A stretch of DNA of 64,000 nucleotides from Tatumella ptyseos (GCF_030552895.1 NZ_CP130649.1:1240001-1304000); one strand, 5' to 3'; counted from the stretch's first letter, positions 9,601 to 17,881 are shown. Program-made: numbers and translations. The notes: generated from the letters alone by a model not told the origin.

Positions 9601-12600
9601 ACTCAACAACCAAGGCGGTAAAGTGCTATCGGGTGCCGATCTGTCAACCTTGGTTGCCCAAGCGATTAACGATCAGGGAACGCTCTATGCGGCGGGTAAT
9701 GCACAGATCACCGCCAGCGAGTCAATCCGGAATCAGCACGGGCTAATGAAGGCGGGAGAACAGCTCAGGCTGTCCACTCAGCAGCTGGATAATCAGCTCA
9801 CACGTGATGAAGGGCAGGGGATTGAAGCCCAAACTCTCGCTATCACCGCGGCGAATCTGGATAACCGTCAAGGCAGCTTACGCGCAGGCGAGTCACTGCA
9901 TACACAGGTGAGTGATACCTTGGCTAACCAACAGGGACTGCTTTCCTCGCAGGGGCAATTAACGATCGGCATACCAGGCAGTGGCGTGAGTTTGAATAAT
10001 GACCAAGGCGATATTGTCGCCAATGGTGATGTCGCGCTAACGCTTGGCCAGTTCACTCAGGTTGGTCGGGTGACCGGGGGCAATAACCTGAGTATAGAGG
10101 TCGGCAGCGATTTTCAACAAGACGGCCAATTGGCGGCTGGAAACGATCTGCAGCTGAATACCGCAGGTCACCAACTGAACAATAGCGGTAGCTTGACGGC
10201 AGGCCAGCATCTGACCTTGACCAGTGATCGGCTCACTAACCAGCAGACGGGTGAGATCAACTCAGGCATCACCACAATCACTAGTCATTACCTAGAAAAT
10301 CAAGGCTTAATCGACGGTGGGCAAGTGTTGCTGCACGCCGATGAACTTCACAATCGTGGTACGGGAAGAATTTACGGTGATCAATTGGTCATTGATGCCG
10401 CGCTAATGACCAATGAGAGTCTTGAGAATAAAGCGGCAACCATCGCCGGACGAGAAAGTCTGCTTATCGCCACCGATCACCTCACTAACCAAGATAATAG
10501 CCTGATCTACAGCAACGGCGATCTACAGATAGGCGGTGCCTTGGCTGCCGATGGCACGCTTACTGGTCAGGCAACACAGGTTGATAATCTCAGTGCGACC
10601 ATTGAGGCAATGGGCCGTCTGGGGATCTCTGCGCAGCACATTGAGAACCGTGACACGCACTTAACAGTTAGCGATGACCTGCAAACGGTGTCGAGCCTTA
10701 ATGATCTGGTCGAGATTGAGTTTTGTACCGGACGTAAATGGACAGATGCCTGCGGTCGTACCGATGGCGTGCATTATCGGTTCGATGCCACCATCGATAA
10801 ATCCAAATCTCGCGACTATAAAGTGGTGTTTAACTTCGATGCGCAAGGGCGCAGTTATGCGCTGGATGCGCAAGGTAACCGCGTCAAATTTACCATTGAT
10901 GGCAAAGAGGATTATCTCTATGTCTATCAGGATGCCCGAAACGGCATTATCTACTTCCACCAACCGGGTGTGACGGATGCCGGACGGCGATTTAATGTTT
11001 TCAATTTCGACCAGGTCACCAAAGCCCAAACGGTCAGCAATCAACAGAGCGCGATACTGCGTAGTGGTGGCGATCTCGTCTTAAACAGTGACTTGCATAA
11101 CAAAGATAGCCAAGTGGTGGCAGGCCAAGCGTTAGTCATTAATGGCGCGGTGAATAACGAGGAAACCGAGGTCAAGCAGACTCTCGAACAACAAGGTGAA
11201 CGACTGGCGGGCGGGCGACGCAAACAGCATAAGCAAACGCGCTATGAAGGCCCGGAAGTCTATCAACCCCCGGTCAGTGAGTTAACGTTACCGCTGCATC
11301 TGACCGCCCAGCTTCAAGGCCAAGGTGTCGGTGAGGGGAAAACTATTGCCACACAGGTTGCGCCCCCCACAGCGACCGCCGGGGCATCTGATTTGTTGGC
11401 CAATGTCGCCTTAGCAAAACAAGACCATCAAGCTTTAGTGACCGACGTGCCCCTCCCCGCACCCGTCGATGCCTCGACACAACTGGGGGAGACGGCCTCT
11501 GCAGGCAATTGGGTTATTCGCACCACGCATGCGCCGGTTAACATACCTACTACCAGCCTCTATCAGCTTCATCCCGGTACCGACAGTCAGTATCTGGTCG
11601 AAACCGACCCGCAATTTACGCGGGGTAAATCCACGGTAAGTAGTAGTGATATCTATCAAGACCAGCTTATCAAGCGATTAGGCGATGGCTATTATGAGCA
11701 ATCCTTGGTGCGCGATCAGATTGTCCAAGCGACCGGACAGCGGTTCTTAACCGGTTATAGCAACGATGAAGCGCAATATCGTGCGCTGCTCACCAGTGGT
11801 AAAGCCTTTAGCGAGCAATTTGGCATCGCTCCGGGGACCGCATTGAGTGCAGAACAGATGGCTCAGATGACCAGCGATATGGTGCTAATGGTTAATGAGC
11901 GTATCACCTTATCCGATGGCACCACCCAACTGGTGGCGGTACCCAAGCTCTATGCTCGAGTTGATAAAAATCAGTTGAGTGGTAACGGCGCATTGTTAGC
12001 AGGTAACGCCGTTCAGATCACGACCGCGCAGGATCTGCTCAATAGTGGCACTATCGCTGGCCGCGGGCTGACCGCGATTTCAGCAAGCAATCTCCTTAAT
12101 CTGGGTGATATTAGTGGCAATACCACTCAGTTATTGGCGAGTCACGATATTGTCAACCGGGGCGGCCAATTACTGGGCGGTGATCAACTCACCTTACAGG
12201 CAGGGCATGACATCCTCAGTCAAACCGAAAGCTTTCAACGGGGGAGTGAAGCATGGACTGGACGCCAAGCGGGGATAGCGGTAACGGGCCAACAGGGCCA
12301 ATTAACGCTGCAAGCCGGGCATGATATCCAGCTGACTGCTAGCGTCTTAAGTAATCAGGGCAACGAGAGCACGACGCGGGTGATTGCTGGTCATGACCTG
12401 AATCTTGATACGGTAAAACAAAGTCACGCAACGGACTATACTCGCGGTAAAAAAGATTATGACCATAGTCTAGAGACCCATGACCAAGGCTCCGTCATTA
12501 ATGCTGGTGGCAGCTTAACGATGCAAGCCGGGAACGATATGACCTTACGCGCTGCAGAAGTGACAGCAGGGGGCGATGCGACACTGACGGCGGGTCACGA

Positions 12601-15600
12601 TTTGACGTTACTCAGTGGTCAGGATAGCTGGGATCAGTCGACCTATATGAAAACCAAAAAACGTCACGGTTTATCGAAAACGACGACTGAGGTAGCCACC
12701 AGTACCCATCAGATCAACGCAGTAAGCAGTTCAGTCTCCGGCGATCAGGTGACGCTGCTCGCAGGGCACGACCTGCGTTCAGAAGCCGGTAATATAGTGG
12801 GGGATAATGCCGTTAAGCTACTGGCAGGTAATGATGTGGTGATCACCACAGCCGAGGAGTCTGATCACTCAACCAGTATGACTAAGAAGAAGAAATCAGG
12901 GTTAAGTGGTACCGGTGGGATCGGCTTCACTGTCGGTACCTCATCGCAAAAAACGGATCAAGACGACCGCAGTAATGTACAAAAAGGCAGCGTGATCGGC
13001 AGCACTCAAGGTAACGTTACGGTGACTGCCGGTAATCAGGTGACCCTGCATGGCAGCGATCTGTTAGCTGGCCAAGATATGGCGATAAGTGGCAAGAGTA
13101 TCGATATCAGCGCGGCAGAAAATAGCCATACCGCCCTCACCAAAACCGAACAGAAGTCGAGTGGATTAACCCTAGCGCTGAGCGGCGTGGTGGGGAGCGC
13201 TTTAAACACGGCCACTCAACAGGCCCATTCGGCGGCTAAGGAAGACAGTGGCCGGTTGGCGGCGTTAAAAGCGACCCAATCGGTATTAACCGGTTACAGT
13301 GCTAAACAAGCCAGTGATCTCAATAATCTAAAGCAAACGCCGCAAGACGCGATGGGGGTTAACCTCTCTTACGGTAATCAACGCGCCCACTCCGAGCAGA
13401 GCGTCGTGCAGCAGACGCATGCGGGCAGCCAACTCACCGCCGGGCGCGACCTAAGCTTACAGGTTACCCAAGGGGATATCGATATTGCGGGCAGTCAGCT
13501 TAAAGCTGGACGTGATACGACACTGAGTGCCGCACAGGATATCCTACTGCACTCCAGCCAAGACAGTGAAACCCTGAGCGGTAAAAATAGCAGCCACGGC
13601 GGGTCGTTAGGGATAGGGATTGGTGCGAGCGGCAATAGCGCTGGCATCAGCATTTCTGCCAGCGTCAATGCCAGCAAAGGCAAGGAGAACGGCAGTTCCC
13701 TGACCCACCAAGAGACAACACTCGACAGCGGCGGTGCAGTGACCTTACTTAGCGGTCGCGATACCACGCTAACCGGTGCACAGGTCAATGGCGAACGGAT
13801 TGCAGCAGAGGTTGGGCGTAACTTAACGCTGACCTCTGAGCAAGACAGCAACCGCTATGACTCCAAGCAAAAAAGCGCCAGTGCGGGCGGTAGCTTTACC
13901 TTCGGCTCGATGACCGGTTCAGGGAGTGTCAATCTTAGTAAAGATAAGATGCACAGTACCTATGACAGTGTGCAAGAACAGACTGGGCTGTTTGCAGGCA
14001 AAGGTGGCTTTGATGTCAAGGTGGGTGAACATACCCAGCTTAATGGTGCGGTGATTGGCTCGACCGCCAGTGCCGAGCATAACCGCTTAGAGACCGGCAC
14101 CCTCGGTTTTAGTGATATCGAAAACCAAGCAGCCTATAAGGTCGAACACCAGAGCGTAGGCGCCAGTACTGGCGGCGGTATGGCGAACTTTATCGGTAAT
14201 CTTGCTAATGGTTTAGCCGTTGCAGGCAACAAGGAAAAAAGCGATAGCTCAACCACCCATGCTGCGGTGAGTGATGGCACGATAATCATCAACGACACCG
14301 CCAAGCAGCAACAGAATGTTGATGACCTGAGCCGCGATGTGGCCCATGCCAACCAGATGCTTAGCCCGATATTCGATAAAGAAAAAGAGCAGCAACGGAT
14401 GCAGACGCTGCAGTTAATCGGTGAAATAGGCAATCAAGCCGCCGATATCGCGCGTACGCAAGGGGAGATAGCAGGGTTTACTGCCGCTAAAGCTGAGCAC
14501 CCGACCTATACCGATGACCAACTGCGTGAGACAGCCGAGTTTAAACAAGCGAGCAAGCCTTTTGGAACCGGCGGCGCAATACAACAGGCTATTACCGCCT
14601 CAACCGCCGCAATACAAGGGTTGGCGGGGGGTGATATCGCTAAGGCGTTAGCGGGCGGTACCGCACCCTACATAGCCGAGGTTATCCATCGCCAAACGAC
14701 CTCTGCCGACGGAGAGGTAAATAAAACTGCCAACCTAATGGCGCATGCGGTAGTGAATGCAGCATTATCCTTGGCTAAGGGTGAAAATGCGTTAGCGGGA
14801 GCCAGTAGTGCGGTAACGGCAGAAGCGGTGGGGCTGATTTCGCAGGCCTATTATGGTAAAAAAGCACCTGAGCTGGATGAGTCACAGAAACAAACCATTA
14901 GTGCCTTAGCCAGTTTAGCCGCGGGATTAGCGGGCGGACTGGTGGGTGGCGATACGGCAAGTGCAGTATCAGGGATGCAGACCGGGAAGGTGACGGTTGA
15001 GAATAATGCTCTGAGCGGCCTGGATGGCTTCGGAAAGGGTCTGTCTGATTATGGCCAGGCTCAGTTTTCGCTGGGCACTTCCATGATAAAGAGTGGTACA
15101 TCACCGGATGATATCGCCGCGGCACTGTCCAAAGCAGCTAAAGGTGATATGCCGGAAGGGCAAAATGCAGCAGAGGGACTGCTGGTAGCCTGGGGTAATT
15201 TCTTTGGCGTACCTTTAGATGTCGTTATGTCTAATGAACAAATGACGCCACAGAAAGCGGCTGAAATACTTTCCAGTGGTGTGCCAACCAGTGAAGCAAA
15301 ACTGTTGCAATATGTGGCGGCTAAAGCGTTTTTAACAATTTCAAAGAGCACCACGGTTAAAGCCGAAACAGGAAATTCTCTGATCTACCATGAAAATTTT
15401 GGTGGACATGCTATAGAGAAGCATGTAGCTAAGTCTGATGCTGAATTAATTGCTCGATTTAAAGCAGAACCAAGGCTTAATGCGTCTTCAACATTTTTTA
15501 ATAATGGAGTAGCAGACAAGGCGATAGGCAATGGTATTTCTGCAAATCAGAAACAGCTTGCAGACTGGCTCTCTGGCGACCAGGCAAGACTGGTTTTGCA

Positions 15601-15742
15601 GCATGAGGAAAAATTTAATGTCGGTAAAGTTATACATAAAGGTGATAGTGCCTCTCAACTATCTAATAAACTAACCATAGTTATAGATAGAGATCCATTA
15701 ATGCCAAATGGTTACCGGATACATACTGCATATCCAAAATAA
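6659..15742 (+). CDS. cdiA: CdiA contact-dependent inhibition effector with RNase A-like toxin
   Basis: This 3027-residue TpsA exoprotein carries a toxin on a long surface filament. It starts with an ESPR-type extended signal peptide (MNKHCYRIIFNRCLQRLVVVSE), and the signal ends near residue 65. A TPS/haemagglutination-activity domain follows (about 65-330, with ANPAGI), then many FHA-type repeats rich in GxLxN and LNNQxG. A non-repeat island at about 1341-1461 and a following unique region to about 1780 occupy the place of the receptor-binding and YP domains. More FHA repeats, a pretoxin region and the VENN motif at 2780-2783 come next. The toxin tail follows VENN. A good ribosome site (AGGGA) precedes ATG 6659. 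Confidence 0.96.
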   Translation: MNKHCYRIIFNRCLQRLVVVSELARRAGGPSTCSQPVQPSMLATLRPLPFALMIAGSAISPLANAAGIVADPNAPRGQQPTVQRTGNGLPQVDIRAPNSKGLSHNTYRQFDVDERGAILNNSQHATPTQLAGQIAGNPWLAKGSAKVILNEVNSANPSQLRGFIEVAGRKADVIIANPAGISCSGCGVINAGRNTLAAGRVRLENGQIAGYDVDRGRITISGTGMNGTGQDYTRLIARAVEVNGRVQAGDLKVTTGHNQTDADGNVVKVKNDDPAGRPTFAIDTAALAGMYANRITLVGTEQGVGVRNRGEIGAAQGHFTLDASGKLTNTGVVQAQQNVALHTAGMDNTGQIAAAGNITAASQGDINNAGQIRAQGDLQLSASGQLVSQSSSTLVAGHNATLQADTITNQHGSALGAGIDAQGQATAAGQLSLAATQQLQSHGTHLSHDHISLTGKEVDLSDSQTQANQVKVTAQEGDLHLDRAQLAAQQVTLSTPGKLTNRQGRLIAQAVDLTATKGLDNHGGAIISQGPQALRLDSEQIDNTQGTLASASDLSLTSQDLNNRGGLVQATDGLSITTQGGTLTNADTQADSLGLRAGGTLAIQAQTLDNRSGLMAGKTITATGEQWDNRLGEVISDHALTLNASQLANQQGLLSAQNGSLKVHTTGELNNQYGTLQSQAALTLTADSLNNDQGKIVAAQSGVTVHTQGALINHAGSISARDQVSLDSAALTNQQGKITAVEGPLTLSTAGVVDNRQGVLQTGGAFAVTAGQLNNQTGTLHSTQGQGALHLSESLDNQQGLISAAKDLQIESGQLNNQKGVLIAKTLDLQTTALTNQAGLIQGSDRLAITTQGQTLNNRETDSASLGLRSAGELILNSGELDNAKGVIAGRDLAITAQGLDNQLGSLLASETNQLTLQSLQNGQGSIQSGGNTSVDLGQGEFANQQGQLLAGGSLTLQAGVLNNQSGQLQGGQGLSLSGTQLNNQGGKVLSGADLSTLVAQAINDQGTLYAAGNAQITASESIRNQHGLMKAGEQLRLSTQQLDNQLTRDEGQGIEAQTLAITAANLDNRQGSLRAGESLHTQVSDTLANQQGLLSSQGQLTIGIPGSGVSLNNDQGDIVANGDVALTLGQFTQVGRVTGGNNLSIEVGSDFQQDGQLAAGNDLQLNTAGHQLNNSGSLTAGQHLTLTSDRLTNQQTGEINSGITTITSHYLENQGLIDGGQVLLHADELHNRGTGRIYGDQLVIDAALMTNESLENKAATIAGRESLLIATDHLTNQDNSLIYSNGDLQIGGALAADGTLTGQATQVDNLSATIEAMGRLGISAQHIENRDTHLTVSDDLQTVSSLNDLVEIEFCTGRKWTDACGRTDGVHYRFDATIDKSKSRDYKVVFNFDAQGRSYALDAQGNRVKFTIDGKEDYLYVYQDARNGIIYFHQPGVTDAGRRFNVFNFDQVTKAQTVSNQQSAILRSGGDLVLNSDLHNKDSQVVAGQALVINGAVNNEETEVKQTLEQQGERLAGGRRKQHKQTRYEGPEVYQPPVSELTLPLHLTAQLQGQGVGEGKTIATQVAPPTATAGASDLLANVALAKQDHQALVTDVPLPAPVDASTQLGETASAGNWVIRTTHAPVNIPTTSLYQLHPGTDSQYLVETDPQFTRGKSTVSSSDIYQDQLIKRLGDGYYEQSLVRDQIVQATGQRFLTGYSNDEAQYRALLTSGKAFSEQFGIAPGTALSAEQMAQMTSDMVLMVNERITLSDGTTQLVAVPKLYARVDKNQLSGNGALLAGNAVQITTAQDLLNSGTIAGRGLTAISASNLLNLGDISGNTTQLLASHDIVNRGGQLLGGDQLTLQAGHDILSQTESFQRGSEAWTGRQAGIAVTGQQGQLTLQAGHDIQLTASVLSNQGNESTTRVIAGHDLNLDTVKQSHATDYTRGKKDYDHSLETHDQGSVINAGGSLTMQAGNDMTLRAAEVTAGGDATLTAGHDLTLLSGQDSWDQSTYMKTKKRHGLSKTTTEVATSTHQINAVSSSVSGDQVTLLAGHDLRSEAGNIVGDNAVKLLAGNDVVITTAEESDHSTSMTKKKKSGLSGTGGIGFTVGTSSQKTDQDDRSNVQKGSVIGSTQGNVTVTAGNQVTLHGSDLLAGQDMAISGKSIDISAAENSHTALTKTEQKSSGLTLALSGVVGSALNTATQQAHSAAKEDSGRLAALKATQSVLTGYSAKQASDLNNLKQTPQDAMGVNLSYGNQRAHSEQSVVQQTHAGSQLTAGRDLSLQVTQGDIDIAGSQLKAGRDTTLSAAQDILLHSSQDSETLSGKNSSHGGSLGIGIGASGNSAGISISASVNASKGKENGSSLTHQETTLDSGGAVTLLSGRDTTLTGAQVNGERIAAEVGRNLTLTSEQDSNRYDSKQKSASAGGSFTFGSMTGSGSVNLSKDKMHSTYDSVQEQTGLFAGKGGFDVKVGEHTQLNGAVIGSTASAEHNRLETGTLGFSDIENQAAYKVEHQSVGASTGGGMANFIGNLANGLAVAGNKEKSDSSTTHAAVSDGTIIINDTAKQQQNVDDLSRDVAHANQMLSPIFDKEKEQQRMQTLQLIGEIGNQAADIARTQGEIAGFTAAKAEHPTYTDDQLRETAEFKQASKPFGTGGAIQQAITASTAAIQGLAGGDIAKALAGGTAPYIAEVIHRQTTSADGEVNKTANLMAHAVVNAALSLAKGENALAGASSAVTAEAVGLISQAYYGKKAPELDESQKQTISALASLAAGLAGGLVGGDTASAVSGMQTGKVTVENNALSGLDGFGKGLSDYGQAQFSLGTSMIKSGTSPDDIAAALSKAAKGDMPEGQNAAEGLLVAWGNFFGVPLDVVMSNEQMTPQKAAEILSSGVPTSEAKLLQYVAAKAFLTISKSTTVKAETGNSLIYHENFGGHAIEKHVAKSDAELIARFKAEPRLNASSTFFNNGVADKAIGNGISANQKQLADWLSGDQARLVLQHEEKFNVGKVIHKGDSASQLSNKLTIVIDRDPLMPNGYRIHTAYPK
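14951..15006 (+). repeat. 56-bp perfect repeat ending at VENN, main copy
   Basis: Bases 14951-15006 are identical to 16868-16923 in orphan module 2. The repeat ends within the VENN codons, exactly at the junction between the conserved CdiA body and the variable toxin. Homologous exchange here would swap the toxin while keeping the frame. Confidence 0.9.
15008..15742 (+). other. CdiA-CT cargo: RNase A-family toxin domain
   Basis: This is the variable 244-residue tail after VENN (residues 2784-3027). The last 110 residues (from GGHAIEKHV to HTAYPK) match the pattern of the bacterial CdiA-CT RNase A family, known from the Yersinia kristensenii CDI toxin. From memory, that toxin uses His, Arg eleven residues later, and a Thr-x-Tyr pair near the C-terminus. 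Here H2922 and R2933 are exactly eleven apart, and T3023 and Y3025 sit at the end. The DNA becomes more AT-rich from about 15330, as expected for exchanged cargo. The first half (2784-2910) is probably the cytoplasm-entry domain. Confidence 0.8.
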
Positions 15743-15754
15743 TTACAGGAATAT

Positions 15755-16033
15755 ATGAAATTTGAAAATATTGCCTATTTACTAGGTGCTTATTTTCATC
15801 AAGACTGGTTCTATGATGCTCCCAGTCCTGATGATGTAATTAGAAACTTTATCGAAAGGGAGTCGACAGCTAGGATATTAGCCCTTAAACAGGAGCTTGA
15901 CCAGTTATTAGATAGTGATAAGGCATCGATCTCTGATAGCTTCATCATTGATAATAATGGATATTATGATCCTCATGTTGACGGATTAACAGTTTACGAA
16001 TGGCTAAAAAAAATACAAATGATGCTAATTTGA
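15755..16033 (+). CDS. cdiI: CdiI immunity protein for the RNase A-like toxin
   Basis: This 92-residue acidic cytosolic protein is encoded 12 bp after cdiA, the canonical place for immunity. It contains the LLGAYFHQDWF stretch near residues 9-19, which resembles a conserved motif of a CdiI/immunity family often seen beside RNase-type CDI toxins. No signal peptide or membrane helix is visible, which fits neutralisation of a cytosolic RNase. The ATG at 15755 follows ACAGGAATAT, a good ribosome site. The coding DNA is AT-rich compared with cdiA. An intrinsic terminator closes the operon. Pairing with the toxin is inferred from position and motif. Confidence 0.85.
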   Translation: MKFENIAYLLGAYFHQDWFYDAPSPDDVIRNFIERESTARILALKQELDQLLDSDKASISDSFIIDNNGYYDPHVDGLTVYEWLKKIQMMLI

Positions 16034-16047
16034 CGTTGCACTAATAG

Positions 16048-16077
16048 AAATCCCGGCCATCTAGCCGGGATTTTTTT
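16048..16077 (+). terminator. Intrinsic terminator of the cdiBAI operon
   Basis: A perfect 10-bp stem (16048-16057 with 16064-16073) with a six-base loop is followed by seven T residues (16071-16077). It lies 15 bp after the cdiI stop. It separates the working operon from the degraded modules downstream. Confidence 0.9.
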
Positions 16078-16087
16078 CACATGCTGT

Positions 16088-16275
16088 TCACTCCTCAATT
16101 AGCCGTATAATCCGTTTTCCCTGCTGACAATTCACCTCAACCTTCTTCCCTGTCTTAAATCGCAGTCTCTCATCCAGTGACCCTGCAGCGTAATCGAGGG
16201 TGAAGGCCGATGTTTACGTATTGCCGAATATATTCCACGGTATAACGTCTTGATCGGGTTATGCCTGTCCCTTAC
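16088..16275 (-). pseudogene. symE-like toxin relic, copy 1 (frameshifted)
   Basis: Read on the minus strand, three frames together give a SymE-family protein. RSRRYTVEYIRQY comes in one frame, SITLQGHWMRD in the next, and RFKTGKKVEVNCQQGKRIIRLIEE with a stop at 16088 in the third. SymE proteins share the pattern RxYTVGY...LxGxWLxxAGFxTGxxVxV. Two frameshifts separate the parts, and the N-terminal start is lost where cdiA-like sequence begins at about 16276. It is non-functional as written. A better-preserved N end of the same family occurs at 17882-18046. Confidence 0.75.
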
Positions 16276-16654
16276 TTGTTGCGAATGGTTTAGCCGTTGC
16301 GGGCAACAAGGAAAAAAGCGATAGCTCCACCACCCATGCCGCAGTGAGTGATGGCACGATAATCATCAACGACACGGCGAAGCAGCAACAGAATGTTGAT
16401 GACCTTAGCCGCGATGTGGCCCATGCCATATCGATGACCAGCTGCGTGAGACAGCCGAGTTTAAACAAGCTAGCCAGCCTTTTGGTACAGGCGGTGACAT
16501 ACAGCGGGCCATTACTGCCTCAACCGCCGCAATACAGGGGTTAGCGGGAGGGGATATTACTAAGGCATTAGCGGGCGGTGCCGCACCTTACCTAGCAGAA
16601 GAAATCCATAAAAGAACAATCACTGGTGATAAGGTTAATATCCCCGCCAACCTG
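16276..16654 (+). pseudogene. Degraded cdiA fragment, 5' part of orphan module 2
   Basis: Bases 16279-16428 are closely similar to cdiA 14206-14353 (AVSDGTIIINDTAKQQQNVDDLSRDVAHA). The sequence then jumps to the equivalent of cdiA 14510 (DDQLRETAEFKQAS), deleting about 155 bp and changing frame at the junction near 16430. From 16433 the frame is open through to the orphan toxin gene. There is no secretion signal or TPS domain, so the fragment cannot be exported as it stands. Confidence 0.8.
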
Positions 16655-17578
16655 ATGGCGCATGCGGTAGTGAATGCGGCATTATCCCTGGCGAAAGGTG
16701 AAAATGCGTTAGCGGGAGCCAGTAGTGCGGTGACCGCTGAGGCGGTAGGGCTGATTTCTAAGTCGTATTATGATAAAAAGCCTACCGAGCTCAAAGAAGA
16801 TGAAAAGCAAACCGTAAGTGCACTAGCCAGTTTAGCCGCAGGATTAGCGGGTGGACTGGTGGGTGGTGATACGGCAAGTGCAGTATCAGGGATGCAGACC
16901 GGGAAGGTGACGGTTGAGAATAACTGGCTGAGTGGCCTGGAAGGCTTCGGTACTGGCTTTCAGAATAATGTCCAGGCCCAGGGATCGCTGGTAAATAATA
17001 CCAATCTAACTGATGAGCATGGCAAAGTACTTAATCCGGCAACACCAGAGCAAATTAAGTATGCTTCGGACAAGCTAGTGACGGGGCAATTACCTCCCGG
17101 ACAGAATGCCGCTACAGGGTTAATTACTGCTTGGGGCGCAGGAATGTCAACAGTAGTAGCACCTGTTCTTCTTCCCACTACAGCGACGGCGGGAAGCATT
17201 ATTGGTGCCAGTGTAATAGGTGGCGCGGCAAATGTGTTTAATCAATTGAATAGTGGCGGACCTTTCAGTGCCACCGATGCACTTATTGCTACAGGCATCA
17301 GCGGAATCACCCAAGGTAAAGGGTTCTGGTTTACTGAAGCCGCAAGTGTGGGCGGAGCCTATGTTGGGGCTAAGTTGCAGGGGCAAGATACACTTCCGGT
17401 TGTTGCAGGTGCGGTGATTGGTACTGGGATTGGTGCTGGCGGAGGTAAAGCTGTTGAAACTGGGAATAAATATTTCCCGATTGTCTCAGATAAAACCGCC
17501 GGTATTGCTGGGGCTGTTATTGGTTCTGGTGCAGCAGAGGTAGCTGGCTCTGAAGTTCAAAAACAGCTGGAGAAATAA
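16655..17578 (+). CDS. Orphan CdiA-CT module 2: VENN region plus glycine-rich putative membrane toxin
   Basis: The first third repeats the CdiA pretoxin region up to VENN at 16913-16924. After VENN comes a different tail of 218 residues, unlike that of the main cdiA. It has a GQNAATGLITAWGAG segment shared with CDI entry domains. Its remainder is strongly glycine/alanine-rich and hydrophobic (for example IIGASVIGGAA and GTGIGAGGGKAV), ending in GAAEVAGSEVQKQLEK. Such composition suggests a membrane-active toxin, and the next gene is a membrane protein placed as immunity. The ATG at 16655 is internal to homologous sequence, so independent translation is doubtful. It is most likely a silent cassette that could replace the main tail by recombination. 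Confidence 0.7.
   Translation: MAHAVVNAALSLAKGENALAGASSAVTAEAVGLISKSYYDKKPTELKEDEKQTVSALASLAAGLAGGLVGGDTASAVSGMQTGKVTVENNWLSGLEGFGTGFQNNVQAQGSLVNNTNLTDEHGKVLNPATPEQIKYASDKLVTGQLPPGQNAATGLITAWGAGMSTVVAPVLLPTTATAGSIIGASVIGGAANVFNQLNSGGPFSATDALIATGISGITQGKGFWFTEAASVGGAYVGAKLQGQDTLPVVAGAVIGTGIGAGGGKAVETGNKYFPIVSDKTAGIAGAVIGSGAAEVAGSEVQKQLEK
16868..16923 (+). repeat. 56-bp perfect repeat ending at VENN, orphan copy
   Basis: Identical to 14951-15006. It directly precedes the orphan toxin tail. The flanking sequence on the upstream side is also closely similar, with few mismatches, so the usable homology is longer than 56 bp. Confidence 0.9.
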
Positions 17579-17581
17579 AAA

Positions 17582-17839
17582 ATGAAACATATGATATCCG
17601 CCATGAGATTGGTGTTTTTCTTCTTTTTACTTACAACACTAACGTTGTTTTTTATTCGATTAGGTGTAGCTTCTATATTTATGATTAAAAATGGATATTT
17701 CTATTTTGAATGGGTAGATAATACAATTGATTCGTTAAAAAGAGGTGCTGTTATTGGTTCAGTTTTGAGTATTGGCATTTTGTTTTTATCCAACCTAAAA
17801 GAAAATAAACAAAAAGAAGATCCATCCTCAAAGTCATAA
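17582..17839 (+). CDS. Putative CdiI-type immunity membrane protein of orphan module 2
   Basis: This 85-residue protein starts 3 bp after the orphan toxin stop. Two hydrophobic helices are clear: about 10-35 (LVFFFFLLTTLTLFFIRLGVASIFM) and about 54-70 (GAVIGSVLSIGILFLSNL). A charged tail (KENKQKEDPSSKS) follows. The gene is very AT-rich, unlike cdiA but typical of immunity genes. Small two-helix membrane proteins protect against CDI toxins that act in the inner membrane, as with the EC93 system. The membrane nature of this protein and the hydrophobic toxin next to it agree. I do not recognise a specific family. Confidence 0.7.
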   Translation: MKHMISAMRLVFFFFLLTTLTLFFIRLGVASIFMIKNGYFYFEWVDNTIDSLKRGAVIGSVLSIGILFLSNLKENKQKEDPSSKS

Positions 17840-17848
17840 AGATCCGAC

Positions 17849-17868
17849 CCCGGCACAGGCCGGGGTTA
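17849..17868 (+). terminator. Hairpin after orphan immunity gene
   Basis: An 8-bp GC-rich stem (17849-17856 with 17861-17868) with a four-base loop lies 10 bp after the immunity stop. The following bases (TACCTTAACC) are not a real T-run, so termination may be partial. Confidence 0.5.
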
Positions 17869-17881
17869 CCTTAACCGCCGC

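Noticed and set aside
7801..10640. Regular repeated pattern in cdiA that might look like a DNA repeat array
   Set aside because: The repetition is at protein level (FHA-type repeats of about 20 residues with LNNQxG); DNA copies are diverged, so it is not a CRISPR or tandem DNA array.
10661..11044. 127-residue minus-strand frame inside cdiA
   Set aside because: It mirrors the coding frame of cdiA; no ribosome site or known motif, so it is a shadow.
16344..16544. 66-residue frame across the module 2 fragment
   Set aside because: It switches from genuine CdiA sequence to out-of-frame nonsense at the deletion junction near 16430, so it is part of a pseudogene and not a small protein.
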